This document shows, in pieces, positions 6,076 to 12,838 of a DNA stretch of 14,090 nucleotides; the first letter of the stretch is position 1, and each line of letters opens with the position of its first letter. The position numbers and the translations under genes are program-made. Below the pieces are notes generated by a model. It had not been told where the DNA came from. It was given only the letters and a program-made list of their open reading frames with translations, and made no database searches. The DNA is from Lachnospiraceae bacterium UBA3785 (lineage in GTDB: Bacteria; Bacillota; Clostridia; Lachnospirales; Lachnospiraceae). The stretch is from contig DFFD01000039.1 of assembly GCA_002369495.1 (NCBI GenBank), forward strand, positions 1-14,090, read 5' to 3'.

Positions 6076-7488
6076 TTATACGTGCTCGATCTTTAAGAGG
6101 TTCGTGTTGCCGGACTGGCCGTTCGTGATGCCGCCCGTGATGACAACCGTGTCGCCCTTATTGAGGTTCAGGGAGGCGGCGGCGATCTTCTTCGCGCTGA
6201 AGAAGAGGACCTCGGTGGACGGGTAGAGTTCACACATCTCCGGGATGACGCCCCAGGAGAGGGCAAGCTGCCGCCAGGTCTTTTCGTCGGTGGTGAGGCC
6301 GATGATGTCGATCGGAGCGCGGAAGCGGGAGACCATCCGGGCGGTGAGGCCGGAGAGCGTGCAGGCCACGATCGCCTTCGCATGGAGGTCGATCGCCATG
6401 CCGCAGGTCGAGTGGGAGAGTGCGTCTGTCTCGTTCTGGATGACAAATTCATCCTGGCGGAAGCGGCCGACATAATCGATGCTGTTCTCGGCGGTCTCCG
6501 CGATGCGGGACATGGCCTTGACCGCGAGGACCGGATACTGGCCGGCTGCGGTCTCGCCGGAGAGCATGACCGCGCTGGTGCCGTCATAGACCGCGTTCGC
6601 GACGTCGGAGGTCTCGGCACGGGTCGGGCGCGGGCTGTGGATCATGGATTCCAGCATCTCGGTGGCGGTGATGACGCGCTTGCCGAGGAGGCGGCAGCGG
6701 GAGATCAGGTCCTTCTGCATCGCCGGGAGACGGTCGAACGGGACTTCGACGCCCATGTCGCCGCGGGCGACCATGATGCCTTCGCATTCCTTGCAGATCT
6801 CCTCGATGTTGTCGTAGCCGGACTGGTTTTCGATCTTGGCGATGAGCTCGACGCGCCTGCCGCCGCACTCATTGACGAACTGACGGACGTCGATGAGGTC
6901 CTGGCGGACGGAGACGAACGAGCAGGCGATGAAATCGATGTCGTTGTCAATGCCGAAGCGGATGTCGCTCTTGTCCTGCTCGGACAGGTAGATCTGCTTG
7001 AAGACGCGGCCCGGGAAGCTCATGGACTTGCGGTTCGAGAGCTCGCCGCCCTCGATGACCTCGGTGACGATCTCGGTGTCGGTCGTGGATTTGACCTCGA
7101 AGACGAGGAGGCCGTTGTTGAGGAGGATCTTGTCGCCGGGATTGAGCTCGACGGCGAGATTTTTGTAGCTGACGGAGACCATCTCGTCATTTCCGATGAT
7201 GTCGCGGGTCGTGAAGGTGAAGGTGCTGCCGGGGGCCAGATCGACTTTGCCGTTCTCAAAGATACCGATACGGTACTCGGGACCCTTGGTGTCGAGAAGG
7301 ATCGCGATCGGGAGATTCAGCTCGCTGCGGATCTTCTTGATGCGGCGGATGCGTTCGAGGTGTTCCTCATGTGTGCCGTGGGAGAAGTTCAGGCGGGCGA
7401 CGTTCATGCCGGCTTTCGCGAGGGCGATGAGCATTTCTTCGGAGTCGGAGGCGGGGCCGATGGTGCAGATGATCTTGGTTTTTCTCAT
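6076..7488 (-). CDS. pyk: Pyruvate kinase
   Basis: Last step of glycolysis: phosphoenolpyruvate plus ADP to pyruvate plus ATP, in the cytoplasm. Start chosen at 7488 (MRKTKIICTIGPAS): AGAGAGG stands 9 bases upstream. The ATG at 7497 directly abuts that ribosome site and is less likely. Of 470 residues, the usual length, the barrel carries ARLNFSHG (31-38), LDTKGPE (65-71), AKIEN (217-221), ARGDMGVEVP (241-250) and the signature RVITATEMLESM (271-282). The B domain sits at about 71-160 and the C-terminal regulatory domain after about 350, ending in ITGGITNGQSGNTNLLKIEHV-like sequence. There is no extra phosphohistidine domain, unlike Bacillus-type enzymes. LDTKGPEYRIG replaces the commoner GPEIRTG. 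It is downstream of, and co-oriented with, a DAHP synthase gene, and both use or make phosphoenolpyruvate-linked pools. Confidence 0.96.
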   Translation of the reverse strand: MRKTKIICTIGPASDSEEMLIALAKAGMNVARLNFSHGTHEEHLERIRRIKKIRSELNLPIAILLDTKGPEYRIGIFENGKVDLAPGSTFTFTTRDIIGNDEMVSVSYKNLAVELNPGDKILLNNGLLVFEVKSTTDTEIVTEVIEGGELSNRKSMSFPGRVFKQIYLSEQDKSDIRFGIDNDIDFIACSFVSVRQDLIDVRQFVNECGGRRVELIAKIENQSGYDNIEEICKECEGIMVARGDMGVEVPFDRLPAMQKDLISRCRLLGKRVITATEMLESMIHSPRPTRAETSDVANAVYDGTSAVMLSGETAAGQYPVLAVKAMSRIAETAENSIDYVGRFRQDEFVIQNETDALSHSTCGMAIDLHAKAIVACTLSGLTARMVSRFRAPIDIIGLTTDEKTWRQLALSWGVIPEMCELYPSTEVLFFSAKKIAAASLNLNKGDTVVITGGITNGQSGNTNLLKIEHV

Positions 7489-7550
7489 GTGTAACATCCT
7501 CTCTTCGATAGAATTTGACGAATTATGCGCGGTCTGGCCGCTCTCCTTCC

Positions 7551-7556
7551 ATTATA
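7551..7556 (-). promoter_or_regulatory. Candidate -10 element for pyk
   Basis: On the minus strand TATAAT (complement of 7551-7556) lies 62 bases before the chosen pyk start. The -35 at 17 bases is poor (TTCCCT). The 122-base gap between the DAHP synthase stop and pyk shows no convincing terminator, so read-through from upstream is possible as well. Confidence 0.4.
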
Positions 7557-7619
7557 TTTGATGCAGACGGAAAAGGGAATTGTTCATTGTCACAAAAAAT
7601 AAAGGAAGTTGTTGACAGC

Positions 7620-8660
7620 TCACACCCACTGCTCCGCGAGGTCCATGATCAGCTTCTCCGTCTTCTCCCAGCCGAGGCAGGGATCGGTGATCGACTTGCC
7701 GTAAATGTGATCGTGCTCGCCCTGCCTGCCGTCCTCGATGTAGGATTCGATCATGAAGCCCTTGACGAGGCGCTTTATGTCGCCGGACTGCCGGCGGCTG
7801 TAGCACACGTCCTTCGCGATCCGGATCTGCTCGAGATACTGCTTGCCGGAGTTCGAGTGGTTGGTGTCCACGATGACCGAGGGGTTCTTAAGGCCTTTCT
7901 CCGCGAACATTCCGGCGACCAGGTGAAGCTCCTCGTAGTGGTAGTTCGGGTGATTGCGGCCGTATTTGTCCACGTATCCGCGCATGATCGCGTGCGCGAG
8001 CGGATTTCCCGGGCTCTTGACCTCCCAGCCTCGGTAGAGGAACATATGGCTCGACTGGGCCGCGGCGATCGAGTTCATCATCACCGTAAGGTCGCCGCCG
8101 GTCGGATTCTTCATGCCGGCCGGGATGCCGACGCCGGAGGCGGTGAGGCGGTGCTGCTGGTCCTCGGAGGACCTGGCGCCGACCGCGACGTAGGAGAGGA
8201 GGTCGGAGAGATAGCGGTGATTCTCCGGGTAGAGCATCTCGTCCGCGCAGGTGAAGCCGGTCTCGTTGGCCGCGCGCGCGTGGAGGCGGCGGATCGCGAT
8301 GATCCCCTCCAGCATGTCCGCGGGCTTGTCCGGGTCCGGCTGGTGCAGCATGCCCTTGTAGCCGGTCCCGACGGTGCGGGGCTTGTTGGTGTAGATGCGG
8401 GGCACGATGACGATCCTGTCCTGCACCTTATCCTGGACGCGGCGGAGCCGCGAGATGTAGTCGATGACCGGGTCTTCGTGGTCCGCCGAGCAGGGACCGA
8501 TCACAAGCAGCATGCGGGGATCCCGCCCCTCGAAGATTGCCTTAATGACCTCGTCGCGGCGTTCCTTCAGGGCTTCGACCTCCTCCGAAACCGGAAATTC
8601 CTCCTTGATCTCCTTGGGGGTGGGAAGCTTCCGGTAGAATATCATATCCATTTTTTCCAT
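7620..8660 (-). CDS. 3-deoxy-7-phosphoheptulonate (DAHP) synthase, class I
   Basis: First step of the shikimate pathway: phosphoenolpyruvate plus erythrose 4-phosphate to DAHP. Start chosen at 8660 (MEKMDMIFYRKLPTP), with AAGGAGA 9 bases upstream; 346 residues, the usual length for AroF/G/H. Key residues are visible: GPCSADHED with the metal Cys C57, PRIYTNKPRTVGTGYKG (87-103), RSSEDQQHR (163-171), MKNPTGGD (183-190), VDTNHSNSGK with H268, IESYIEDG with E305, and SITDPCLGW with D327. The metal ligand set Cys/His/Glu/Asp is complete. There is no fused chorismate mutase or ACT domain. Feedback control by an aromatic amino acid is usual for the family but the effector cannot be read from the sequence. 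No T-box or peptide leader is seen in the ~39-base 5' UTR. Confidence 0.95.
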   Translation of the reverse strand: MEKMDMIFYRKLPTPKEIKEEFPVSEEVEALKERRDEVIKAIFEGRDPRMLLVIGPCSADHEDPVIDYISRLRRVQDKVQDRIVIVPRIYTNKPRTVGTGYKGMLHQPDPDKPADMLEGIIAIRRLHARAANETGFTCADEMLYPENHRYLSDLLSYVAVGARSSEDQQHRLTASGVGIPAGMKNPTGGDLTVMMNSIAAAQSSHMFLYRGWEVKSPGNPLAHAIMRGYVDKYGRNHPNYHYEELHLVAGMFAEKGLKNPSVIVDTNHSNSGKQYLEQIRIAKDVCYSRRQSGDIKRLVKGFMIESYIEDGRQGEHDHIYGKSITDPCLGWEKTEKLIMDLAEQWV

Positions 8661-8705
8661 GGTACTGTATCTCCTTCGGTTGAAACAGATTTTAAAACAA
8701 AGAGC

Positions 8706-8714
8706 AGTATAGCA
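8706..8714 (-). promoter_or_regulatory. Extended -10 promoter for DAHP synthase
   Basis: On the minus strand TGCTATACT gives a -10 TATACT (complement of 8706-8711) with the TG of an extended -10. The -35 is weak. Transcription would start at about 8699, about 39 bases before the ATG. Confidence 0.55.
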
Positions 8715-8752
8715 CACCTCGGCAGCTTTAGCACGTTAAATTGCGAAAAAAC

Positions 8753-8781
8753 TTCACGAAATTCAAAAAAAATGCTATGAT
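8753..8781 (+). promoter_or_regulatory. Promoter for the first tetR gene
   Basis: TTCACG (8753-8758), a 17-base spacer, then TATGAT (8776-8781), with TG before the -10 (TGCTATGAT). It points away from the DAHP synthase promoter, and the two -10 boxes are about 65 bases apart. The gene start at 8811 follows with GAGGAGG as ribosome site. Confidence 0.6.
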
Positions 8782-8810
8782 ACGATCAGTAATGACCGAG
8801 GAGGCGCCGC

Positions 8811-9413
8811 ATGCCCAGAAAAAATACCAGAAATACGAGAGGCCGCATCATCCAGGCCGCCTGGAAGCTCTTTTACGAGAACGGCTACGAGGGGACGACG
8901 ATCGAGGATATCATTTTTGAGTCGCAGACCTCGAGGGGTTCATTTTACCACTACTTCGAGGGCAAGGACGCGCTCTTAGGGACCCTGGCCTACGTCTTCG
9001 ACGAGAAATATGAAGAACTGGAGAAGACGATGGACCCGGGACTTTCCGCCTCGGAGAAGCTCATGTACCTGAACCATGAGCTCTTCGACATGATCGAGAA
9101 CGGGATCTCGCGGGAGCTCCTGACCCGCCTGCTCTCGACCCAGCTCACGGCCTCCGGGACGCGGCAGCTGCTCGACAAGGACCGCTTCTACTACAGGTTC
9201 CTCCGCAAGATCATCCGCGAAGGCCGCGCGGCGGGAGAACTCAGAGGGGATTTTTCGGAAAATGAAATGACCCGCGCCTACGCCTGCTGGGAGCGCGCGC
9301 TCCTCTACGACTGGTGCCTCGCGGAGGGGGAATATTCCCTCGTCGCCTATACGGACAGGATGACGCCTGTCTTTATTCAGGGCTTCATTCCTGTTAAGAA
9401 TCCTTTAAAATAA
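8811..9413 (+). CDS. TetR/AcrR family transcriptional regulator
   Basis: Dimeric DNA-binding repressor, cytoplasmic. The N-terminal helix-turn-helix covers about residues 10-55: GRIIQAAWKLFYENGYEGTT, then TSRGSFYHYFEGKDALL, the usual recognition-helix signature. The remaining ~145 residues are the ligand-binding and dimer domain and give no substrate. It is 200 residues, normal length. GAGGAGG stands 6 bases before the ATG. A 22-bp perfect palindrome lies 29 bases after its stop, ahead of the symporter promoter, and is a plausible operator. The likely targets are the downstream symporter/phosphodiesterase pair, its own gene, or the divergent DAHP synthase gene. This is inferred from position only. 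Confidence 0.92.
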   Translation: MPRKNTRNTRGRIIQAAWKLFYENGYEGTTIEDIIFESQTSRGSFYHYFEGKDALLGTLAYVFDEKYEELEKTMDPGLSASEKLMYLNHELFDMIENGISRELLTRLLSTQLTASGTRQLLDKDRFYYRFLRKIIREGRAAGELRGDFSENEMTRAYACWERALLYDWCLAEGEYSLVAYTDRMTPVFIQGFIPVKNPLK

Positions 9414-9441
9414 AGGAACCTGCCGGCAAAAACCTGAATAA

Positions 9442-9463
9442 TGTATAGAATGCATTCTATACA
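9442..9463. promoter_or_regulatory. 22-bp perfect palindrome, candidate TetR operator
   Basis: Half-site TGTATAGAATG (9442-9452) is followed without spacer by its exact reverse complement (9453-9463). Length and symmetry fit TetR-family operators. It lies upstream of the symporter -10 at 9497-9502, roughly 45 bases from its centre, so a bound protein would sit just upstream of the promoter. It lacks a U tail, so it is not a good terminator. Confidence 0.6.
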
Positions 9464-9493
9464 ACGTTCTGCATTTTATTCTTGCATTTTGTG

Positions 9494-9502
9494 TGATATA
9501 AT
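9494..9502 (+). promoter_or_regulatory. Extended -10 promoter for the symporter operon
   Basis: TGATATAAT: a perfect TATAAT (9497-9502) with the TG of an extended -10. No good -35 lies at 16-18 bases. The ATG at 9536 has GAGGGGG about 6 bases upstream. Two near-identical stretches, TTCTGCATTTT (9467-9477) and TTCTTGCATTTT (9479-9490), precede the -10. Confidence 0.6.
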
Positions 9503-9535
9503 TCCTCCTATCTTTTGTACTTTGAGGGGGTTATT

Positions 9536-11074
9536 ATGAGTGCCGCACAAGTTCTGATTGTCGTAACGATTATCCTGTATCTCGCAGCCATGCTGATGAT
9601 CGGCTTCTATTTCAGCCGCAGGGGCGGCTCCGGCAGCTCCGATGAATTCTACATCGGCGGCCGCAAGCTGGGCCCGCTGGTCACCGCCATGAGCGCGGAG
9701 GCCTCCGACATGAGCTCCTACCTGCTGATGGGCCTGCCGGGGCTCGCATATTTCGCGGGCATCGCCGAGGTCGGCTGGACCGCGATCGGCCTCGCGGTCG
9801 GTACGTATCTCAATTTCCTGTTCGTCGCGAAGCTCCTGCGCCGCTACACGGCGCGTCTCAACGCGATCACGATCCCGGACTTCTTCTCGCGCCGCTACGG
9901 CGATAAGAGGCACCTGCTCTCCTGCATCGCGGCGCTCATCATCATCATTTTCTTCGTGCCTTACACCGCGTCCGGCTTCAAGGCGGTCGGAACGCTCTTC
10001 AACAGCCTGTTCGGCGTTCCGTACCACACCGCGATGATCTTCGGGGCGATCGTCATTATTTCCTACACGGTCATGGGCGGCTTCCTTGCAGTTTCGACGA
10101 CGGACCTTGTCCAGAGCATCTTCATGTCCATCGCGCTTATCGTCATCGTCTTCTTCGGCATTAAGACGGCGGGCGGCATGGACGCGGTCATCGCGAACGC
10201 GAAGGAGCTCCCGGGGTATCTCAGCCTCACGCAGGGCTACAACGCGGCGACCGGCGAGGCAGGCACCTACGGCTTCTTAAGCATCGTGAGCACGCTCGCG
10301 TGGGGTCTCGGCTACTTCGGCATGCCCCACATCCTGCTCCGCTTCATGGCGATCCGCGATGAGAAAGAGCTTGCGACTTCCCGCCGCATCGCTTCGGTCT
10401 GGGTCGTTCTCTCGATGGGCATCGCCGTCTTCATCGGCATCATCGGGTACAGCGTCTCCAAGGTCGGCGCAATTCCGTTCCTCACCACGAGCTCTGACGC
10501 CGAGACCGTCATCATCAAGATGGCTGATCTCATGAGCAAAAACGGTGCACTTTTCGCGATCGTCGCCGGCGTTATCCTCGCGGGCATCCTCGCGGCGACC
10601 ATGTCGACGGCGGACTCCCAGCTGCTGACGGCGGCGTCCGCGGTCTCCCAGGACCTTGTCCAGGAGTTCTTTAAGATCCGTCTCTCCCGCAAGGCTTCCA
10701 TGCACGCGGCCCGCGGCACGGTCTTCGGGATCGCGCTGATCGCCCTGGTCCTCGCATGGAATCCGGACAGCTCAGTCTTCCGCGTCGTCTCCTTCGCGTG
10801 GGCGGGCTTCGGCGCCTGCTTCGGCCCGACGGTGCTCCTCGCACTCTACTGGAAGCGTTCCAACCGCCAGGGAGCTCTCGCAGGCCTCATCGTCGGCGGC
10901 GTGATGATCTTCGCGTGGAAGTTCCTGATTGCTCCCATGGGCGGCGTCTTCGGAATCTATGAGCTCCTGCCGGCGTTCATCCTCGGCCTCATCGCCAACG
11001 TGGCCGTGAGTCTCATGACGCCCGAGCCGGATGCGGAGATCCTGCGTCTCTATGACGAGATCCACAGCAGATAA
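9536..11074 (+). CDS. putP: Sodium:solute symporter, PutP-like (probable Na+/proline)
   Basis: Inner-membrane Na+-coupled uptake protein of the SSS family. Start chosen at the ATG at 9536 (MSAAQVLIVV), which has GAGGGGG 6 bases upstream; an in-frame TTG 21 bases earlier has no ribosome site. 512 residues with about 13 hydrophobic helices. PutP features are present: SAEASDMSSYLLMGLPG (53-69, with Asp and Ser equivalent to E. coli D55 and S57), ITIPDFFSRRYGDK (111-124), PYTASGFKAVG (142-152), MGGFLAVSTTDLVQS (180-194), GMPHILLRFMAIRD (262-275) and the Na+ site MSTADSQLL (356-364). This matches PutP better than PanF or sugar members, but the substrate is inferred. The phosphodiesterase gene follows by 12 bases, so they share a message. 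Control by the upstream TetR is likely. Confidence 0.88.
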   Translation: MSAAQVLIVVTIILYLAAMLMIGFYFSRRGGSGSSDEFYIGGRKLGPLVTAMSAEASDMSSYLLMGLPGLAYFAGIAEVGWTAIGLAVGTYLNFLFVAKLLRRYTARLNAITIPDFFSRRYGDKRHLLSCIAALIIIIFFVPYTASGFKAVGTLFNSLFGVPYHTAMIFGAIVIISYTVMGGFLAVSTTDLVQSIFMSIALIVIVFFGIKTAGGMDAVIANAKELPGYLSLTQGYNAATGEAGTYGFLSIVSTLAWGLGYFGMPHILLRFMAIRDEKELATSRRIASVWVVLSMGIAVFIGIIGYSVSKVGAIPFLTTSSDAETVIIKMADLMSKNGALFAIVAGVILAGILAATMSTADSQLLTAASAVSQDLVQEFFKIRLSRKASMHAARGTVFGIALIALVLAWNPDSSVFRVVSFAWAGFGACFGPTVLLALYWKRSNRQGALAGLIVGGVMIFAWKFLIAPMGGVFGIYELLPAFILGLIANVAVSLMTPEPDAEILRLYDEIHSR

Positions 11075-11086
11075 AAGGAGGTTTCC

Positions 11087-11641
11087 ATGACAAAGATTCT
11101 GATCGCCTCCGACCTGCACGGGTCGGCATACTTCACAAGTCTTCTTACGGACCGCATCGCGGAGGAGAGGCCTGACCGGATCCTGCTCCTCGGGGACCTG
11201 CTCTACCACGGTCCGCGCAACGATCTCCCGCGCGATTATGCGCCGAAGGAGGTCATCGCGATGCTGAACAGCCTGAAAAATGAAGTGCTCGCCATCCGCG
11301 GCAACTGCGACACGGAGGTGGATCAGATGGTGCTGGCGTTCCCGATCATGGCGGACTATGCGGCCATTTTCGCCGACGGGCTCACGATCCTGGCGAGCCA
11401 CGGGCATCATTTCAATGACAAAAACCCGCTGCCGCACAGGCCCGGGGACATCCTCCTTTGCGGGCACACGCACGTGCCGGTGTGTGAGAAGCACGAGGAT
11501 TTCATCTTCATGAATCCGGGCTCCGTGGGGATCCCGAAGGGCGGGAGCTGCCACAGCTATATGGTCCTTGAGAACGGAAAATTCCTCTGGAAGGACGTCG
11601 AAAACGGAGAGGTTTACATGTGCAGCGAAGAAATCTGCTGA
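11087..11641 (+). CDS. YfcE/MJ0936-type metallophosphodiesterase
   Basis: Calcineurin-like phosphodiesterase of the YfcE subfamily, cytoplasmic, typically Mn2+-dependent and active on model phosphodiesters; the physiological substrate is unknown. Metal ligands are visible: D9 and H11 (SDLHGS), D37 (LLGDLLYHG), N73 (RGNCD), H105 (ASHGHHF) and the GHTHVP pair H127/H129, then MNPGSVGIPKGG (142-153). The 184 residues are the full family length. AAAAGGAGG about 7 bases before the ATG gives strong initiation. It lies 12 bases after the symporter stop and is probably co-transcribed, although no functional link is obvious. Confidence 0.92.
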   Translation: MTKILIASDLHGSAYFTSLLTDRIAEERPDRILLLGDLLYHGPRNDLPRDYAPKEVIAMLNSLKNEVLAIRGNCDTEVDQMVLAFPIMADYAAIFADGLTILASHGHHFNDKNPLPHRPGDILLCGHTHVPVCEKHEDFIFMNPGSVGIPKGGSCHSYMVLENGKFLWKDVENGEVYMCSEEIC

Positions 11642-11647
11642 TTTCAG

Positions 11648-11676
11648 TTGTAAAATGATGAGGAATATAGTAGAAT
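11648..11676 (+). promoter_or_regulatory. Promoter for mscL
   Basis: TTGTAA (11648-11653), 17-base spacer, TAGAAT (11671-11676), starting seven bases after the phosphodiesterase stop. Four of six bases match at -35 and five of six at -10. It gives a 5' UTR of about 57 bases. Confidence 0.6.
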
Positions 11677-11740
11677 AGTTTCTGTATTCGGGCAATGTGC
11701 CTAAATGCTACAGCTTTTTTATATGAGGGAGGTAACAATT

Positions 11741-12223
11741 ATGGGTGATACAGCAGGAAAAGCAAAAGGCTTTATCGGTGAGTTCCAGAAGTTTCTGCTT
11801 CGCGGCAACGTCCTCGACATGGCAGTCGGCGTCGTCATCGGCGGCGCGTTCGGCACGATCGTGACATCGCTTGTCAACGACATCCTGATGCCGCTCATCT
11901 CGCTTGTGGCGGGCGGACTTGATTTCACGAACTGGTTCATTTCTCTGGACGGTTCCAAGTACACGACTCTGGCAGCAGCGCAGGAAGCCGGCGCGGCGAC
12001 GCTCAACTACGGCGTGTTCATCACCGCGATCATCAACTTCGTGATCATCGCGTTCTGCATTTTCCTTGTCGTCAAGTCCTTCAACGCGCTTGAGGAGAAG
12101 ATCAAGCCGAAGGAAGAGCCGGCAGCCCCGACCACGAAGGTCTGCCCGTTCTGCAAGATGGAAGTCCCGATCGAAGCCACGAAGTGCGGCCACTGCACAT
12201 CGGATCTTCCGAACGAGGCCTGA
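11741..12223 (+). CDS. mscL: Large-conductance mechanosensitive channel MscL with zinc-ribbon tail
   Basis: Homopentameric membrane channel that opens under membrane tension and releases solutes on osmotic downshock. Start chosen at 11741 (MGDTAGKAKG), with GGGAGGT 8 bases upstream. An amphipathic N-terminal helix is followed by FLLRGNVLDMAVGVVIGGAF (the MscL signature, residues 18-37), TM1 to about 50, a periplasmic loop, and TM2 at about 89-112. The tail is unusual: after an acidic/Pro-rich linker it ends in CPFCKMEVPIEATKCGHC, a four-cysteine zinc ribbon (C135, C138, C149, C152). The total of 160 residues exceeds the common ~130-140. The fusion looks authentic, since the frame is uninterrupted. 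A strong hairpin follows. Confidence 0.95.
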   Translation: MGDTAGKAKGFIGEFQKFLLRGNVLDMAVGVVIGGAFGTIVTSLVNDILMPLISLVAGGLDFTNWFISLDGSKYTTLAAAQEAGAATLNYGVFITAIINFVIIAFCIFLVVKSFNALEEKIKPKEEPAAPTTKVCPFCKMEVPIEATKCGHCTSDLPNEA

Positions 12224-12236
12224 TAAAGTACATCGG

Positions 12237-12268
12237 ACCGGGGTTTAAAAGCCCCGGTTTTCATTTTT
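12237..12268 (+). terminator. Intrinsic terminator of mscL
   Basis: ACCGGGG (12237-12243) pairs with CCCCGGT (12252-12258) around TTTAAAAG, followed by TTTCATTTTT. It begins 14 bases after the mscL stop. The next gene starts 12 bases beyond the tail and has no separate promoter that I can see, so some read-through is likely. Confidence 0.8.
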
Positions 12269-12280
12269 AAGAGGTAAGAG

Positions 12281-12784
12281 ATGAACGACAGAGTAAAAGC
12301 CGATCTCATCGAGGAGTTCATGCCGCGGGCCGCGGCGATCGCGATGGAGATGAACGACGGTTCCGTCTCCGCGGAAGACCTGACGCAGGAAGCCTACCTC
12401 GGGCTCGTGACCGGGATCGAGGCGATCGCGAGAGCGGAGGAGGGCGATGAATTTGACCGCCTGCCGCTCGAGGAGACCGTGGAGGAGGCAATCCGGATGC
12501 AGATCCGGGCGGCGCTCGATGAGGAGGCGGCCCTGAGGAAGAGGGACGATCAGCTTTTCAGGCGCGCCGAGGCCCTGAATCGTGCCATTGAGTACCTGAC
12601 GGAGAGCTTCGGCGGCAAGCCGACGGTGGACGAGATCGCGAACCAGATGCAGATCCCGCAGGAGGAAGTGATGGAGATCATGAAGCTCATGGGGGAGACA
12701 ATCCCGGAGGACGAGGGACCGCAGGGCTTTTCGGGGGACGACTACTGGGTGAACAACCCGGACATGCGAGGGTTCCGCTCATAA
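12281..12784 (+). CDS. Short sigma-70-like protein lacking region 4
   Basis: 167 residues. Residues 30-45 (SAEDLTQEAYLGLVTG) match the core-binding helix of sigma region 2 (DLxQEAxxGL). Residues 105-137 (YLTESFGGKPTVDEIANQMQIPQEEVMEIMKL) match sigma region 3, whose typical pattern is ptxxEIAxxl-ixxxxV. Between them, where a normal sigma has the promoter-melting and -10-reading segment with Trp/Phe/Tyr and Arg residues, there is a Glu/Ala/Arg-rich stretch without those aromatics. Region 4, which reads the -35, is absent; the protein ends in a short acidic, Gly-rich tail (GDDYWVNNPDMRGFRS). It could be a core-binding modulator or a decayed sigma factor. The frame is clean and AGAGGTAAGAG precedes the ATG. 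It lies between mscL and a tetR gene on the same strand. Confidence 0.75.
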   Translation: MNDRVKADLIEEFMPRAAAIAMEMNDGSVSAEDLTQEAYLGLVTGIEAIARAEEGDEFDRLPLEETVEEAIRMQIRAALDEEAALRKRDDQLFRRAEALNRAIEYLTESFGGKPTVDEIANQMQIPQEEVMEIMKLMGETIPEDEGPQGFSGDDYWVNNPDMRGFRS

Positions 12785-12838
12785 AAACGCGAAGGAACAG
12801 CTGACACGGCGTGGCCGGACAGGCACAGTTTGGAATAT

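Noticed and set aside
6382..7494. 370-codon plus-strand open frame across pyruvate kinase
   Set aside because: Shadow of pyk. Repeated Asp/Val/Ala/Gly composition, no ribosome site, no recognisable domain.
7498..7619. Terminator for the DAHP synthase gene
   Set aside because: A five-base TGTCA/TGACA pairing around an A/T-rich stretch is too short and has the wrong order of stem and T-run for a convincing intrinsic terminator.
7515..8780. 421-codon plus-strand open frame across the DAHP synthase gene
   Set aside because: It is antisense to a complete, motif-rich enzyme gene. The encoded protein is rich in Val, Asp, Arg, His and Ala without family motifs, as expected for a GC-rich shadow frame.
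10772..11695. 307-codon minus-strand open frame across the symporter and phosphodiesterase genes
   Set aside because: It spans two well-supported genes on the other strand and has no ribosome site or motif.
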